Of a DNA stretch of 64,000 nucleotides, positions 25,891 through 34,342 are shown piece by piece. Position 1 is the stretch's first letter. Every line of letters starts with the position of its first letter. Position numbers and translations under genes: made by a program. Origin of the DNA: G963677325 sp963677325 (GTDB lineage Bacteria > Bacteroidota > Bacteroidia > Bacteroidales > Prolixibacteraceae); the NCBI GenBank assembly GCA_963677325.2, contig CAXXGM010000002.1, positions 189,157 to 253,156 of the forward strand, in the 5' to 3' direction. The notes under the pieces were generated by a model. It worked only from the letters and a program-made list of their open reading frames with translations. It was not told where the DNA came from and did no database searches.

Positions 25891-25940
25891 ACTTTCACTG
25901 TTCGTGATTCGTAAAACAACGAACCATTTGATTAAATTTT

Positions 25941-26243
25941 TTATATTTTGAGGTATTTCTTAAATAAAATCTGAGCTTCTTTCCAGTTCTCTTTATTTAT
26001 ACAGTATTTAATTCGAGGGGCTTCAATCTCGCCTTGGATCAACCCTGCTTCCTTTAATTCCTTCAGATGCTGTGAAAGAGTAGATTTAACAATGGGAAGA
26101 TATTCAGTCAGATCACCACTGTAACAGCAAGACTGATTTGAAAGCAATTCCAAAACAAACATTCTGATTGGATGTCCCATTGCTTTTGCATAACGTGCAG
26201 CCTTCTTTTGCTCTTCAGTAATAATGTTCCTGCTATTATTCAT
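25941..26243 (-). CDS. arsR: ArsR-family transcriptional repressor
   Basis: A 100-residue winged-helix repressor. The recognition helix segment STLSQHLKELKEAGLI and the wing are clear. Candidate As(III) ligands are the C39-C40 pair in the NQSCCYSGDL helix and C81, a different placement from the E. coli CVC site. Arsenite binding would release it from DNA. The frame is open to 26324, but I chose the ATG at 26243 (MNNSRN) because the upstream part is AT-rich noncoding sequence containing the promoter and operator. It is the first gene of the seven-gene arsenic operon. Confidence 0.87.
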   Translation of the reverse strand: MNNSRNIITEEQKKAARYAKAMGHPIRMFVLELLSNQSCCYSGDLTEYLPIVKSTLSQHLKELKEAGLIQGEIEAPRIKYCINKENWKEAQILFKKYLKI

Positions 26244-26269
26244 TGTTCGTATTATACCGAACAAATCTA
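26243..26269 (-). promoter_or_regulatory. ars operon promoter and ArsR operator
   Basis: On the minus strand the -7 box TAGATTTG (26262-26269) runs straight into a perfect inverted repeat TTGTTCG-N8-CGAACAA (26243-26264), which reaches the arsR start codon. A repressor there would cover the transcription start. Identification as the ArsR site is inference from position and symmetry. Confidence 0.6.
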
Positions 26270-26383
26270 AAATAAATATTTTAATAAACGAAAATATATT
26301 TTCAATTTTTTCTTTCCGTTTCACATAAGCTGGATTCTGACCATTAATGATCCAATGACCTAACCTGGCTTTAAATATGATAC

Positions 26384-27529
26384 TTATATTTTCACAATTA
26401 AATGTTCATCGAGTTCTTTTTCATGCATAATGTCTTCAAGACTTTCAGGACGAATCAAACCATTTTCAATAGCATGTTGGGCCGCATAAACAGTATCTTT
26501 TATTAACAGCATTTCGACTCCTTGTAACTTTAAAGCTGTTCCAATAACCAGAACTCTTTTCTCCCTTGACTTTCTGATATCCCGAATGTAAACAGCCAAA
26601 ATTCTTCCCGGGAATTCGGTCGCTATCTGTTGATAAACTTCAGCATCTTTTTGTCCGCTATCTCCAATTAAGACAAAATTCAAGTGATTATAAGTACTCA
26701 TAATACTGCGGATCTTATCAAGCTTGTGGGGATGTTTGGCAATAGCCCTTTTTTTCTTGATTAGTTTCCTTGGCTTAAATGCCTTTAATTCCTGTAAAAG
26801 CATGACTCCTTTAGGGATTTTCCGGAAGTTAGTGAAATCAGTCAACAGGTCAAACAAATTCCATTGGCTGTTTGAAACATAAAAGATTGGATTAAGGCGA
26901 TCGCCCTTACAACCTTTATTTAAGGCTCTGTAAAATCCTGCAACTCCTTCAAAAGGTAATCTGGTATAAGCATTCTTAAAAAACATGAGCCGGAGTTTTC
27001 GGAGAATATGGGTGGAGTGAGAAACAAGAATTGTATCATCAATATCCGAAATTACTCCATACCTGCTGTCACCAGGTTTTATCAGCAATACTTTTCCCAT
27101 GGTCTGAACGTTTTCAGTCGTATTGTACGGATTATCCACAACCTCAAGTTTTATTTCTATCCAGGGATGGTTTGGAATCGGAATATTTTTATTCTTAAGA
27201 CTGATATTGAATCTGAATATACCAAGTTGATCCGATATTGAAGTTTCTTCCAATCCTAAAAATGTGGCTTTTACTTTAATATCCGGTATCTCGTCTGAAA
27301 TAAAACGTCTTATCATGGCAACAAAATTTTGCCACTTGGTATGGGATGGCTCAGGTTTCTCAAGTCCCTTGTCCTCTGAAATACAGCCGATAAAAAAGAT
27401 TTCATTCTCATTCCCATATCCCGAATAAGGAATGATTACCGGAAGGCCGAGCCACCCAAGTTCCCTTTTCAACCATATTCTTAATTTTTTTAAAAGGTGC
27501 AATCTTTTAAACCATCTATTTGCTTTCAA
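26384..27529 (-). CDS. App1-like (DUF2183) phosphatase
   Basis: A 381-residue protein with the DUF2183/App1 catalytic domain. DIDDT (residues 162-166) is the HAD-type nucleophile motif, followed by the FYVSNSQWNLFDLL segment and a late LIGDSGQKDAE. The yeast homologue App1 is a phosphatidate phosphatase acting on membrane phosphatidic acid. The N-terminal 150 residues hold a basic amphipathic stretch and a beta-rich domain. It is divergent from a lipid kinase gene at 27650 that could catalyse the reverse type of reaction. No signal peptide is visible. The substrate in bacteria is not established. Confidence 0.8.
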   Translation of the reverse strand: MKANRWFKRLHLLKKLRIWLKRELGWLGLPVIIPYSGYGNENEIFFIGCISEDKGLEKPEPSHTKWQNFVAMIRRFISDEIPDIKVKATFLGLEETSISDQLGIFRFNISLKNKNIPIPNHPWIEIKLEVVDNPYNTTENVQTMGKVLLIKPGDSRYGVISDIDDTILVSHSTHILRKLRLMFFKNAYTRLPFEGVAGFYRALNKGCKGDRLNPIFYVSNSQWNLFDLLTDFTNFRKIPKGVMLLQELKAFKPRKLIKKKRAIAKHPHKLDKIRSIMSTYNHLNFVLIGDSGQKDAEVYQQIATEFPGRILAVYIRDIRKSREKRVLVIGTALKLQGVEMLLIKDTVYAAQHAIENGLIRPESLEDIMHEKELDEHLIVKI

Positions 27530-27649
27530 TCGCTAAGAAATTAAATGATAATAAGACCAAAATACATTTTCTAAAATACATTTTCCGATTTAATTTGTTA
27601 TTTTACGTGGAAACAAGATTTTTTGATATCTATCCTTGAAGATTTATAA

Positions 27650-28552
27650 ATGATAAGAGAAATAGGTAAAGTACTTTTTGTTGTAAATCCGGTTTCAGGA
27701 GGAATAGACAAATCAGAATTAATGGATCATATCGAAGATTTTACAGAAAAAAATTATCTTATTTACAGGATCTTCTATACCACTGAATTTGAAGGACTGA
27801 AGAATCTAAAAAGTGAGATTAAAGATTTCGAACCGGTCATTATTGCTGCAGTAGGAGGAGACGGAACCTGCAACTTAGTAGGAAGTGCAATCGTCAGAAC
27901 AGATATTTCACTGGCCATTATTCCTTTGGGTTCTGCAAATGGCCTTGCCACAGAACTTGGAATTCCCAAAAACCTGGAGAGTTCGTTAAATCTTATTATG
28001 TCTGGAGGAACAAAAATAATAGACACCATTCTTATTAATAATAAATTATGTCTTCATATCAGTGATATTGGGCTGAATGCACGAGTAATCAAACGATTTG
28101 AAAAAGATAAAATCAGAGGTATATACTCCTACATCAGACATTTTTTTAAAGAGCTTTGGGGAGCCCGGCCTTTCAAATTTACCCTGATCTTCGAGAGCGG
28201 CAAAGCAATCAAAAAGAAAGCTTATGTTGTGGCTCTTGCCAATGCGAGCAAATACGGTACAGGAGCAATAATCAATCCGAATGGGATAATTGATGACGGA
28301 AAATTTGAAGTTGTAATTGTTAAACCTTATTCATTCTTTGGCTTTTTTTCCATAGCTGCGGCCATTTTCATGGGTTATCTTGATAAGGTCAAGTATGCCG
28401 AAATCGAAAGCTTTGAAAGTATAAAGATCATTAAGGATAAATACCAGCCTCTACATATTGATGGAGAAATCCAGGATGATTCAAATATTGTAGAGGCTAA
28501 AATAAATCCACTTTCTTTAAAGGTCATAATACCTTTACAGCAACCAGATTAG
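27650..28552 (+). CDS. Diacylglycerol/lipid kinase (YegS/DgkB family)
   Basis: A 300-residue soluble lipid kinase. NPVSGG (residues 13-18) and the nucleotide-binding GGDGT (69-73) are followed by IIPLGSANGLATELG. The C-terminal beta sandwich includes IINPNGIIDDGKFEVVIVKP and the HIDGE motif. Such enzymes phosphorylate diacylglycerol or related lipids at the inner membrane with ATP. It is divergent from the App1-like phosphatase gene, which acts on the phosphorylated type of lipid, so the pair may balance phosphatidic acid. Exact substrate unknown. Confidence 0.87.
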   Translation: MIREIGKVLFVVNPVSGGIDKSELMDHIEDFTEKNYLIYRIFYTTEFEGLKNLKSEIKDFEPVIIAAVGGDGTCNLVGSAIVRTDISLAIIPLGSANGLATELGIPKNLESSLNLIMSGGTKIIDTILINNKLCLHISDIGLNARVIKRFEKDKIRGIYSYIRHFFKELWGARPFKFTLIFESGKAIKKKAYVVALANASKYGTGAIINPNGIIDDGKFEVVIVKPYSFFGFFSIAAAIFMGYLDKVKYAEIESFESIKIIKDKYQPLHIDGEIQDDSNIVEAKINPLSLKVIIPLQQPD

Positions 28553-28588
28553 GCTATTTTTAGAAAAATACAGTTCCGGATCTTTTGC

Positions 28589-29401
28589 TCAGAGTCCGGC
28601 AACTAATTCTTTAATGATAAAACTGGCAACAGGTTCGGCTCTTTTGGCTACCTTCTGTACTTCCTCATGAGTTACTTCCTTTATCTCTCCAGGCGCTCCG
28701 CTGTCGGTAATTATAGAAATTCCAAATACTCGCATTCCCATGTGTTTTGCCACGATCACTTCCGGAACGGTTGACATGCCAATTGCATCCCCACCAAGAA
28801 TACGAAACATCTTATATTCAGCAGGTGTTTCGTAAGTAGGTCCCGGTACTCCCACATAAACCCCCTCCCTGAGACTAATCCCATGTTCCAAAGCAATTTC
28901 AAATGCTTTATTACGTAGATTTTTTTCGTATACCTCGTTCATACTTGGGAAACGGGGACCAAGCTCATCCAGGTTTGGACCAAGAAGAGGATTCGTTCCA
29001 AAAAAATTTATATGATCGGAAATAACCATGATATCACCAACTTTGAAATCAGGGTTTAATCCTCCGCTTGCATTGGAAACAAATAAAGTTTCTATCCCCA
29101 AAGTCTTAAAAACTCTCACCGGGAAAGTTACCTCGTTCATAGAGTATCCTTCATAAAAATGGAAACGCCCCTGCATGGCAAGAATAATCTTTCCACCGGT
29201 CTTTCCAAGTATAAGCTGACCTTTATGACCCTCAACCGTAGATATGGGAAAACCTGGTATTTCATTATACCTGATTGTTTGCAGAACTTCGATCTGGGTT
29301 TCCAGTCCACCCAATCCGGTTCCAAGAATTATGGCTGCCTCAGGTTGGCAGTTTATTCTTTCTTGAATGAAGGTTGAAATTGATTCTATTTTCTCTAACA
29401 T
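28589..29401 (-). CDS. punA: Purine-nucleoside phosphorylase
   Basis: A 270-residue trimeric-type PNP (inosine/guanosine/xanthosine class). Motifs seen are AAIILGTGLGG near the N-terminus, the phosphate-site VEGHKGQLILG, FHFYEGYSMNEVTFPVRVF, SNASGGLNPDF, and the purine-site VPGPTYETPAEY. It splits purine nucleosides with phosphate in salvage. The first 62 bp overlap the 3' end of lpxK in another frame. No later ATG keeps the conserved N-terminus, so the overlap seems real and unusually long. Confidence 0.9.
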   Translation of the reverse strand: MLEKIESISTFIQERINCQPEAAIILGTGLGGLETQIEVLQTIRYNEIPGFPISTVEGHKGQLILGKTGGKIILAMQGRFHFYEGYSMNEVTFPVRVFKTLGIETLFVSNASGGLNPDFKVGDIMVISDHINFFGTNPLLGPNLDELGPRFPSMNEVYEKNLRNKAFEIALEHGISLREGVYVGVPGPTYETPAEYKMFRILGGDAIGMSTVPEVIVAKHMGMRVFGISIITDSGAPGEIKEVTHEEVQKVAKRAEPVASFIIKELVAGL

Positions 29402-30452
29402 AATTAATTATTTTTTGATCAAAATCTTTACCACCATTATTGAGAAAACTGATTGTCAGTGGGATATAAAAAATATTACACTTAATCTGATCAGGGACGC
29501 TGACCAATTCGCGGATGCGTACCATATCTTTTTCAGTCGTAATAATAATTCTGTTTTCCTTTGGTAAAGAGTCGAATTTAGACAGAACCAGATCCATATC
29601 CTTATTCGTATAGGTGTGATGATCAGAAAAATTGATATGCTGTATGATATGAGATTGGTGAATAAGATAGTTTTTCAAAGGAGTCGGATTTGCAATTCCT
29701 GTCACTAAAAGAATGGCCCGGCCATTCAGTACCAGAGCCTTGAGATATTGACCACCGGATTCAATTACATCAGGATACACTGGTTGAGCAAACCCATATT
29801 CCAGTCTGGTAAAATATAAATTCTGATAAGGTCGAATGGTAAGTTCTTTCGTGATGATCCGCTCTTCAATAGGCTTTAGTTCAGGTGGGCATTTGGTTAC
29901 GATAATAATATTTGCCCTGCTCCTGTTCGAGGCCGATTCGCGAAGTCGTCCGAATGGCAAAAGGGAATCCTTTGTAATCAGACGATCAAAATCAGTGAGA
30001 AGAATATTCAATCCAGGAGTCACATACCGGTGTTGATAAGCATCATCGAGAATTATCATATCAGGATTTTCAGGTAATGCAAGAAGTTTTTCAATCCCCC
30101 TCACCCGTTTGGCATCAACAGCCACAATCACATCATCAAACTTGATTTTCATTTGCAGAGGCTCATCTCCGACCTGCTTTACTGTCGAACCGGCTTCTGC
30201 AATCAAAAATCCCCTGGTTTTCCTTTTATATCCCCTGCTTAGAGTAGCTACCTTTAAAGAATTCTTAAGCAACCTGATAATGTATTCGGTATGGGGGGTT
30301 TTACCTGTTCCCCCAACGGTGATGTTTCCCACAGAAATTATGGGAAAATCAAATTCACGGGAGGAAAGAATTTTCAGATCGAACATTTCATTCCGTAGTC
30401 CGACAATCATCCCATAAATCAATGAAAAAAATTTCAGGAAGAAAGATTTCAC
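29340..30452 (-). CDS. lpxK: Tetraacyldisaccharide 4'-kinase
   Basis: A 370-residue lipid A biosynthesis kinase that phosphorylates the 4' position of the tetraacyldisaccharide precursor at the inner membrane. An N-terminal hydrophobic helix (about 5-20) precedes ISVGNITVGGTGKTP with the P-loop at 47-53, then LSRGYKRKT, GDEPLQM, and the catalytic region ILDDAYQHR. The C-terminus is slightly longer than usual and overlaps the start of the PNP gene. It shows that the organism makes lipid A and so has an outer membrane. Confidence 0.92.
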   Translation of the reverse strand: MKSFFLKFFSLIYGMIVGLRNEMFDLKILSSREFDFPIISVGNITVGGTGKTPHTEYIIRLLKNSLKVATLSRGYKRKTRGFLIAEAGSTVKQVGDEPLQMKIKFDDVIVAVDAKRVRGIEKLLALPENPDMIILDDAYQHRYVTPGLNILLTDFDRLITKDSLLPFGRLRESASNRSRANIIIVTKCPPELKPIEERIITKELTIRPYQNLYFTRLEYGFAQPVYPDVIESGGQYLKALVLNGRAILLVTGIANPTPLKNYLIHQSHIIQHINFSDHHTYTNKDMDLVLSKFDSLPKENRIIITTEKDMVRIRELVSVPDQIKCNIFYIPLTISFLNNGGKDFDQKIINYVRENRINFNLHSRKNKLPT

Positions 30453-30571
30453 TATATATAGATGTTTATTCTTAATTCGTTCAACTTAGTCTTTAGGCTA
30501 TCGTCTGTAGGCTATAGAAACGAAAATCTAACACCTTACCTAAAGCCTATTCGTAATTCGTAATTTACTTC

Positions 30572-32350
30572 TTAATTTATTTCCACATTATACGGCATCC
30601 GGGCGTAAATTCCTTTCATGTGAGATTCCCGGGTAAAATCTTCATACAGCTTATAAGAATCTCCAAGTCTGTTTTGCAGAAATTTCATCTGCATGTCAGT
30701 AGAAAATTTCTTCATCAATTCCTCAAAAGTATCCTTCAATTTAGGAAGTTCCTTTATTTTGTATTGACTGATGGAGGCTTTTTCTGCAGCCAGTTTGATG
30801 GCATCATTTACACCACCTAACCTATCAACCAATCCTATTTCCTGGCCGTTCTCTCCGCTCCATACCCGACCTTGTCCAATGGAATCGATCGCTGTTGTAG
30901 ATTTTTTCCTCCCCTCAGCCACGTGCGAAACAAAGGTTTTATAAATATTTTCAACATGATTCTGCATAAGGTTCATTTCAAAGGGAGTCATTTTACGGGT
31001 AGTGGTTGGCATGTCTGAATGATCATTTGTGGTCACCTTATCAAAACTAATACCAATTTTGTCGGTTAAAAGACCGCTTAAATTAGGAATAAGGCCAAAA
31101 ACCCCAATTGATCCGGTAAGGGTCGTAGGCTGAGCAACAATTGCGTCTGCTGCACAGGAAATATAATATCCTCCTGAAGCTGCATAGTCCCCCATAGAGA
31201 CAACTACAGGTTTTACCTTCTCTGCAAGAGTGACTTCACGCCAAATAACTTCGGAGCCAAAGGCTGAACCTCCCGGGGAATTCACACGCAGAACGATAGC
31301 TTTTACAGCCGTGTCAAGTCTTGCTTCGCGGATTCCTTTAGAAACTTCTTTGGAATCAATCTCCCGGCTGAAACCTGATTGGCTGTCTATTTCTCCTTCA
31401 GCGTACACCACCGCGATACGATTGTGTGTAATTGATTTCGACTCAGAAAGATTTGCCACTTTGGAATATTCGTTGACTGTGATAACAGGTATTTCGTCGT
31501 TGACAGCCAAACCGGTAAGTTTCCTGAAATCAGCCAGGACCTGATCCCTGTATTTAAGATTATCAAAGAAACCATATTCCAAAGCTTTTTGAGGTAATTG
31601 ATAAGTCATTACTTCATTAGCGTAGGCGTTCAGCTTTTCAGTCGAAATCTTTCTTTGCTTTGAAATGCCCTGAAGCACATAATTCCAGATACTTCTTAAA
31701 TAAAAATTAGTCTGTTCGCGGTTAGCGTCACTCATTTTATCATACAAAAATGGCTCCACGGCCGATTTGAATTTATTGTTTTTCCCACGAATCACCTGCA
31801 TTTCAACGCCGAACTTATCCATCGCTTTCTTAAAAAATACATTTTCTGCATTCAGGCCTCTGAAATCAAAGGTCCCCATAGGATTCATTATCAAACTGTC
31901 TGCGACTGTTGCCAGATAGTAGGCCTTTTGGGAAATATCATCAGAATAAGCATATATAAACTTTCCGGAAGTTTTAAAATCCAGGAGAGCATTACGAATT
32001 TCCTCAACGGTTGCATACCCCTCATGGATATCTGATAGCTCCAGGTAAACACCTTTGATCCGGAAATCGGTCTTCGCTTTTTCAAGACAACTCAGAATCT
32101 GATTAATTCCGGTTGTAGATGGAGTTTTAAATCCGGGAAAATCTATATCTTCCAGGGGGTTATTGGTCTTCCTCTCCACAATCTGATTATCCAGTTTTAA
32201 CAGCAAAAGTGATCTATCTTTGATGCTGATAGTTTTATCCGAAAAAGTAGTAATGGCTGTTATAATACTGACCAAAACAAAGATAAAGAAAAAAGAAGCA
32301 ACAATTATGGCGAGCAAAGAGGCGAAAAAAGCCTTCCAGAAAATTTTCAT
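30572..32350 (-). CDS. sppA: Signal peptide peptidase SppA, 67K type
   Basis: A 592-residue membrane protease with one N-terminal transmembrane anchor (about residues 10-33) and two tandem peptidase S49 domains. The catalytic Lys is K142 in ISQKAYYLAT and the nucleophile Ser is S392 in GDYAASGGYYIS, the two-domain arrangement of E. coli SppA. It degrades leftover signal peptides in the membrane. It lies upstream of lpxK on the same strand, with a 119-bp gap of short repeats, and is divergent from folK. Confidence 0.93.
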   Translation of the reverse strand: MKIFWKAFFASLLAIIVASFFFIFVLVSIITAITTFSDKTISIKDRSLLLLKLDNQIVERKTNNPLEDIDFPGFKTPSTTGINQILSCLEKAKTDFRIKGVYLELSDIHEGYATVEEIRNALLDFKTSGKFIYAYSDDISQKAYYLATVADSLIMNPMGTFDFRGLNAENVFFKKAMDKFGVEMQVIRGKNNKFKSAVEPFLYDKMSDANREQTNFYLRSIWNYVLQGISKQRKISTEKLNAYANEVMTYQLPQKALEYGFFDNLKYRDQVLADFRKLTGLAVNDEIPVITVNEYSKVANLSESKSITHNRIAVVYAEGEIDSQSGFSREIDSKEVSKGIREARLDTAVKAIVLRVNSPGGSAFGSEVIWREVTLAEKVKPVVVSMGDYAASGGYYISCAADAIVAQPTTLTGSIGVFGLIPNLSGLLTDKIGISFDKVTTNDHSDMPTTTRKMTPFEMNLMQNHVENIYKTFVSHVAEGRKKSTTAIDSIGQGRVWSGENGQEIGLVDRLGGVNDAIKLAAEKASISQYKIKELPKLKDTFEELMKKFSTDMQMKFLQNRLGDSYKLYEDFTRESHMKGIYARMPYNVEIN

Positions 32351-32437
32351 ACTTTAAATGATTAGGTAAGAAATACTCGATACTTTTGTTCCAAAATATA
32401 AATATTTCTTGAGATAATAACTACAAATTTAAAAACA

Positions 32438-32923
32438 ATGTCTGAAGTATTGCTCCTTTTGGGAGGAAACGTAGGTAATAAGCATAAAATATTTTCTGAA
32501 TCATTGGAATTGATAAGAAAACAGGTAGGCCCCATTGTATCTGTTTCTTCAATCTATGAAACTGAACCTTGGGGATTTGTCTCGGATCTCTTCTGGAATC
32601 AAGCCATTCAGGTGGAAACACAGATGAAGCCGGAGCCATTGCTAAATGCGTTACTTCAAATCGAAAATGCGATGGGACGCAAGCGTATCAGTGAAGAATA
32701 CGAAGCCCGCCCCATTGATATAGACATCATGTTCTACGATGATTTAATTATAAATACAGACCGGTTGACCATTCCTCATCCGCTGATAGGTCTAAGACAA
32801 TTTGTTTTAACTCCTCTGAATGAAATCATTCCTGAAAAGATTCATCCCGTAACAGGATTAAAGATCAGCGAAATGCTTCGCACCTGTCCTGATACTTTAA
32901 AGGTATTAAGAATTAATGGTTAA
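32438..32923 (+). CDS. folK: 2-amino-4-hydroxy-6-hydroxymethyldihydropteridine diphosphokinase
   Basis: A 161-residue HPPK that transfers pyrophosphate from ATP to the pterin in folate synthesis. The family motifs are LLLGGNVGNK at the start, SSIYETEPWGF, the flexible-loop FWNQAIQVET, and the signature RPIDIDIMFYDD. The length is standard. It stands alone and is followed by noncoding repeats. Confidence 0.95.
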   Translation: MSEVLLLLGGNVGNKHKIFSESLELIRKQVGPIVSVSSIYETEPWGFVSDLFWNQAIQVETQMKPEPLLNALLQIENAMGRKRISEEYEARPIDIDIMFYDDLIINTDRLTIPHPLIGLRQFVLTPLNEIIPEKIHPVTGLKISEMLRTCPDTLKVLRING

Positions 32924-33374
32924 TGATTAATGATTAATGGTTAATGGTTAATGCGAATTAAGGGTTGAAAAATAATGAAACTTGGAAAGTTGACCTTGTA
33001 TTGTAGCCAATTATGTATAAAGCTTTTTCATTAAACGTTCAATTTAAGAAATGGATAACCTAATCTGTCGAAAACACCTCAGTAGAAATGGCCAGTAGAG
33101 AAAAATTTACCTAATTACCTGATTAAATCAGGTAATTAGGTCGGTAGAGGGGTAAAATCAATCCCTCTACTGAGGTGTTTTTTAAAAAATTAGGTTATCG
33201 AAGATGATATTTTCAACTCTTAATTTGCATGATTAATTATTAATGGTCAATGATCAATGGTTAATTTAGAATCCTGCAAGAGTCCGATTTTCCCCATTTC
33301 CCCATTTCCCCCTCTTACCTCTTAATACATTAACCTCTAACCATTATCCATTATCCATTATCCATTATCCATTA
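32924..33374. other. Gap of AT-rich tandem repeats around a hairpin element
   Basis: No gene is visible here. It begins with about six imperfect copies of TTAATGA/TTAATGG after folK (about 32918-32952), holds the nested hairpin at 33057-33196, a second patch of the same short repeat (about 33228-33265), and ends in five tandem copies of the heptamer CCATTAT (33341-33376) that run into the radC stop codon. Confidence 0.6.
33057..33196. repeat. Diverged third member of the nested-hairpin family
   Basis: The outer arm AACCTAATCTGTCGAAAAC (from 33057) matches the right arm of the 255-bp MITEs read in reverse. The second stem CACCTCAGTAGA pairs with TCTACTGAGGTG. The centre ACCTAATTACCTGATT/AATCAGGTAATTAGGT (33109-33141) is a perfect 16-bp palindrome with a one-base loop. 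The bases that differ from copies 1 and 2 in the two inner stems change in pairs, so the stems are kept. Homology also extends outward on the left to about 33037. Flanking duplications are not evident. Confidence 0.75.
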
Positions 33375-34070
33375 TCATAATAATCCTTCGTCAGCGAAGC
33401 TAAAATACCCGGATTGTGTGATAATCAGATGATCGAGAAGAGGTATTTCCATCAAACCTCCAGCTTCTTTCAACTGTCGTGTGATTTTCCTGTCAGCCTC
33501 ACTGGCATCCAGATTTCCGGAGGGATGATTGTGAGCAATAATAATGGAAGTGGCATGTTTTTCCAAAGCCATACCAAGCACTCGCCGAACATCAATGACT
33601 GTTCCTGTGATTCCCCCCTCACTGAGGCAGTGTTTATCCGTAATCCGGTTTTGCCGGTTAAGAAACAGAACCCAGAAAACCTCATGACGCTGATCTCCCA
33701 TTAATGGACGCAGATAATTGGCCACGTCATTGCTGCACGTGATTTTATCCAATTCAAGTGCAGAAGAATGGTTTCTTCTTCTGCCAAGTTCCATAGCCGC
33801 AATGATAGCGATTGCTTTGGCCTCTCCTATCCCCTTATGTTTACTGAGATCTTCGAAATTTTGTTTCCCCAACTCATGCAGATTATTTTTCACATCGACC
33901 AGGATCTTGCGTGATAATTCAACAGCAGTATCTTCCCTGTTTCCCGACCTGATTAGAATCGCTAATAATTCCGCATCCGACAGAGAAGATATTCCACGAT
34001 ACAGCATTTTTTCCCTTGGCCGGTCTTCCAGGGCCCATTCCTTGATCCCCAGCTTTCGATATTCATCCAT
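33375..34070 (-). CDS. radC: RadC family JAB-domain protein
   Basis: A 231-residue protein. An N-terminal helix-hairpin-helix region (HKGIGEAKAIAIIAAMELGRR) is followed by the JAB1/MPN metalloprotease-like domain with H-N-H-P-S-G-N and the distal Asp of the JAMM motif (SGNLDASEAD). Originally called DNA repair protein RadC, its real activity is unknown. Length and motif order are normal. It is downstream of rpsT on the same strand but separated by 272 bp that include a terminator and a dispersed repeat. Confidence 0.9.
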   Translation of the reverse strand: MDEYRKLGIKEWALEDRPREKMLYRGISSLSDAELLAILIRSGNREDTAVELSRKILVDVKNNLHELGKQNFEDLSKHKGIGEAKAIAIIAAMELGRRRNHSSALELDKITCSNDVANYLRPLMGDQRHEVFWVLFLNRQNRITDKHCLSEGGITGTVIDVRRVLGMALEKHATSIIIAHNHPSGNLDASEADRKITRQLKEAGGLMEIPLLDHLIITQSGYFSFADEGLL

Positions 34071-34108
34071 GGTGACAATTATTATCCTCTATTATCGACT
34101 AAATAATC

Positions 34109-34240
34109 GGAATAAATAATGTCATATGAGGCTTATAGTATCTGTAGATGTTTAGGCTAAAGGTAAAAGTGGAATATTATGATCCCTTCAGCCTAAACTC
34201 CTTCAGTCTAAAAATGCAACATTATATTTGACATTACTTA
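34109..34240. repeat. Dispersed ~130-bp repeat with short inverted ends, copy 1
   Basis: It starts GGAATAAATAATGTCATATG and ends TTTGACATTACTTA; AATGTCA is inverted at the two ends. Inner arms GTTTAGGCTAAAGG and CCTTCAGCCTAAAC also pair. The same sequence, with a 12-bp deletion, is at 50286-50402. No coding content. Confidence 0.72.
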
Positions 34241-34287
34241 TTATCAGTGATTGCAAACTAAATATAATAAATATAATTGCCACAAAC

Positions 34288-34318
34288 AAAAAAAGCCCTC
34301 CCAATTAAGGAAGAGCTT
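34288..34318 (-). terminator. Rho-independent terminator of rpsT
   Basis: On the minus strand AAGCTCTTCC and GGGAGGGCTT form a 10-bp stem (two G-U pairs) with a TTAATT loop, followed by seven T. It lies 24 bp after the rpsT stop codon. Confidence 0.8.
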
Positions 34319-34342
34319 ATGAATATTTTTTAAAGGCTAAGC

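Noticed and set aside
25900..25924. Second ArsR operator between arsR and the thioredoxin gene
   Set aside because: The half-sites GTTCGT and ACGAAC are 13 bp apart, unlike the 8-bp spacing of the main site, and no promoter lies beside them.
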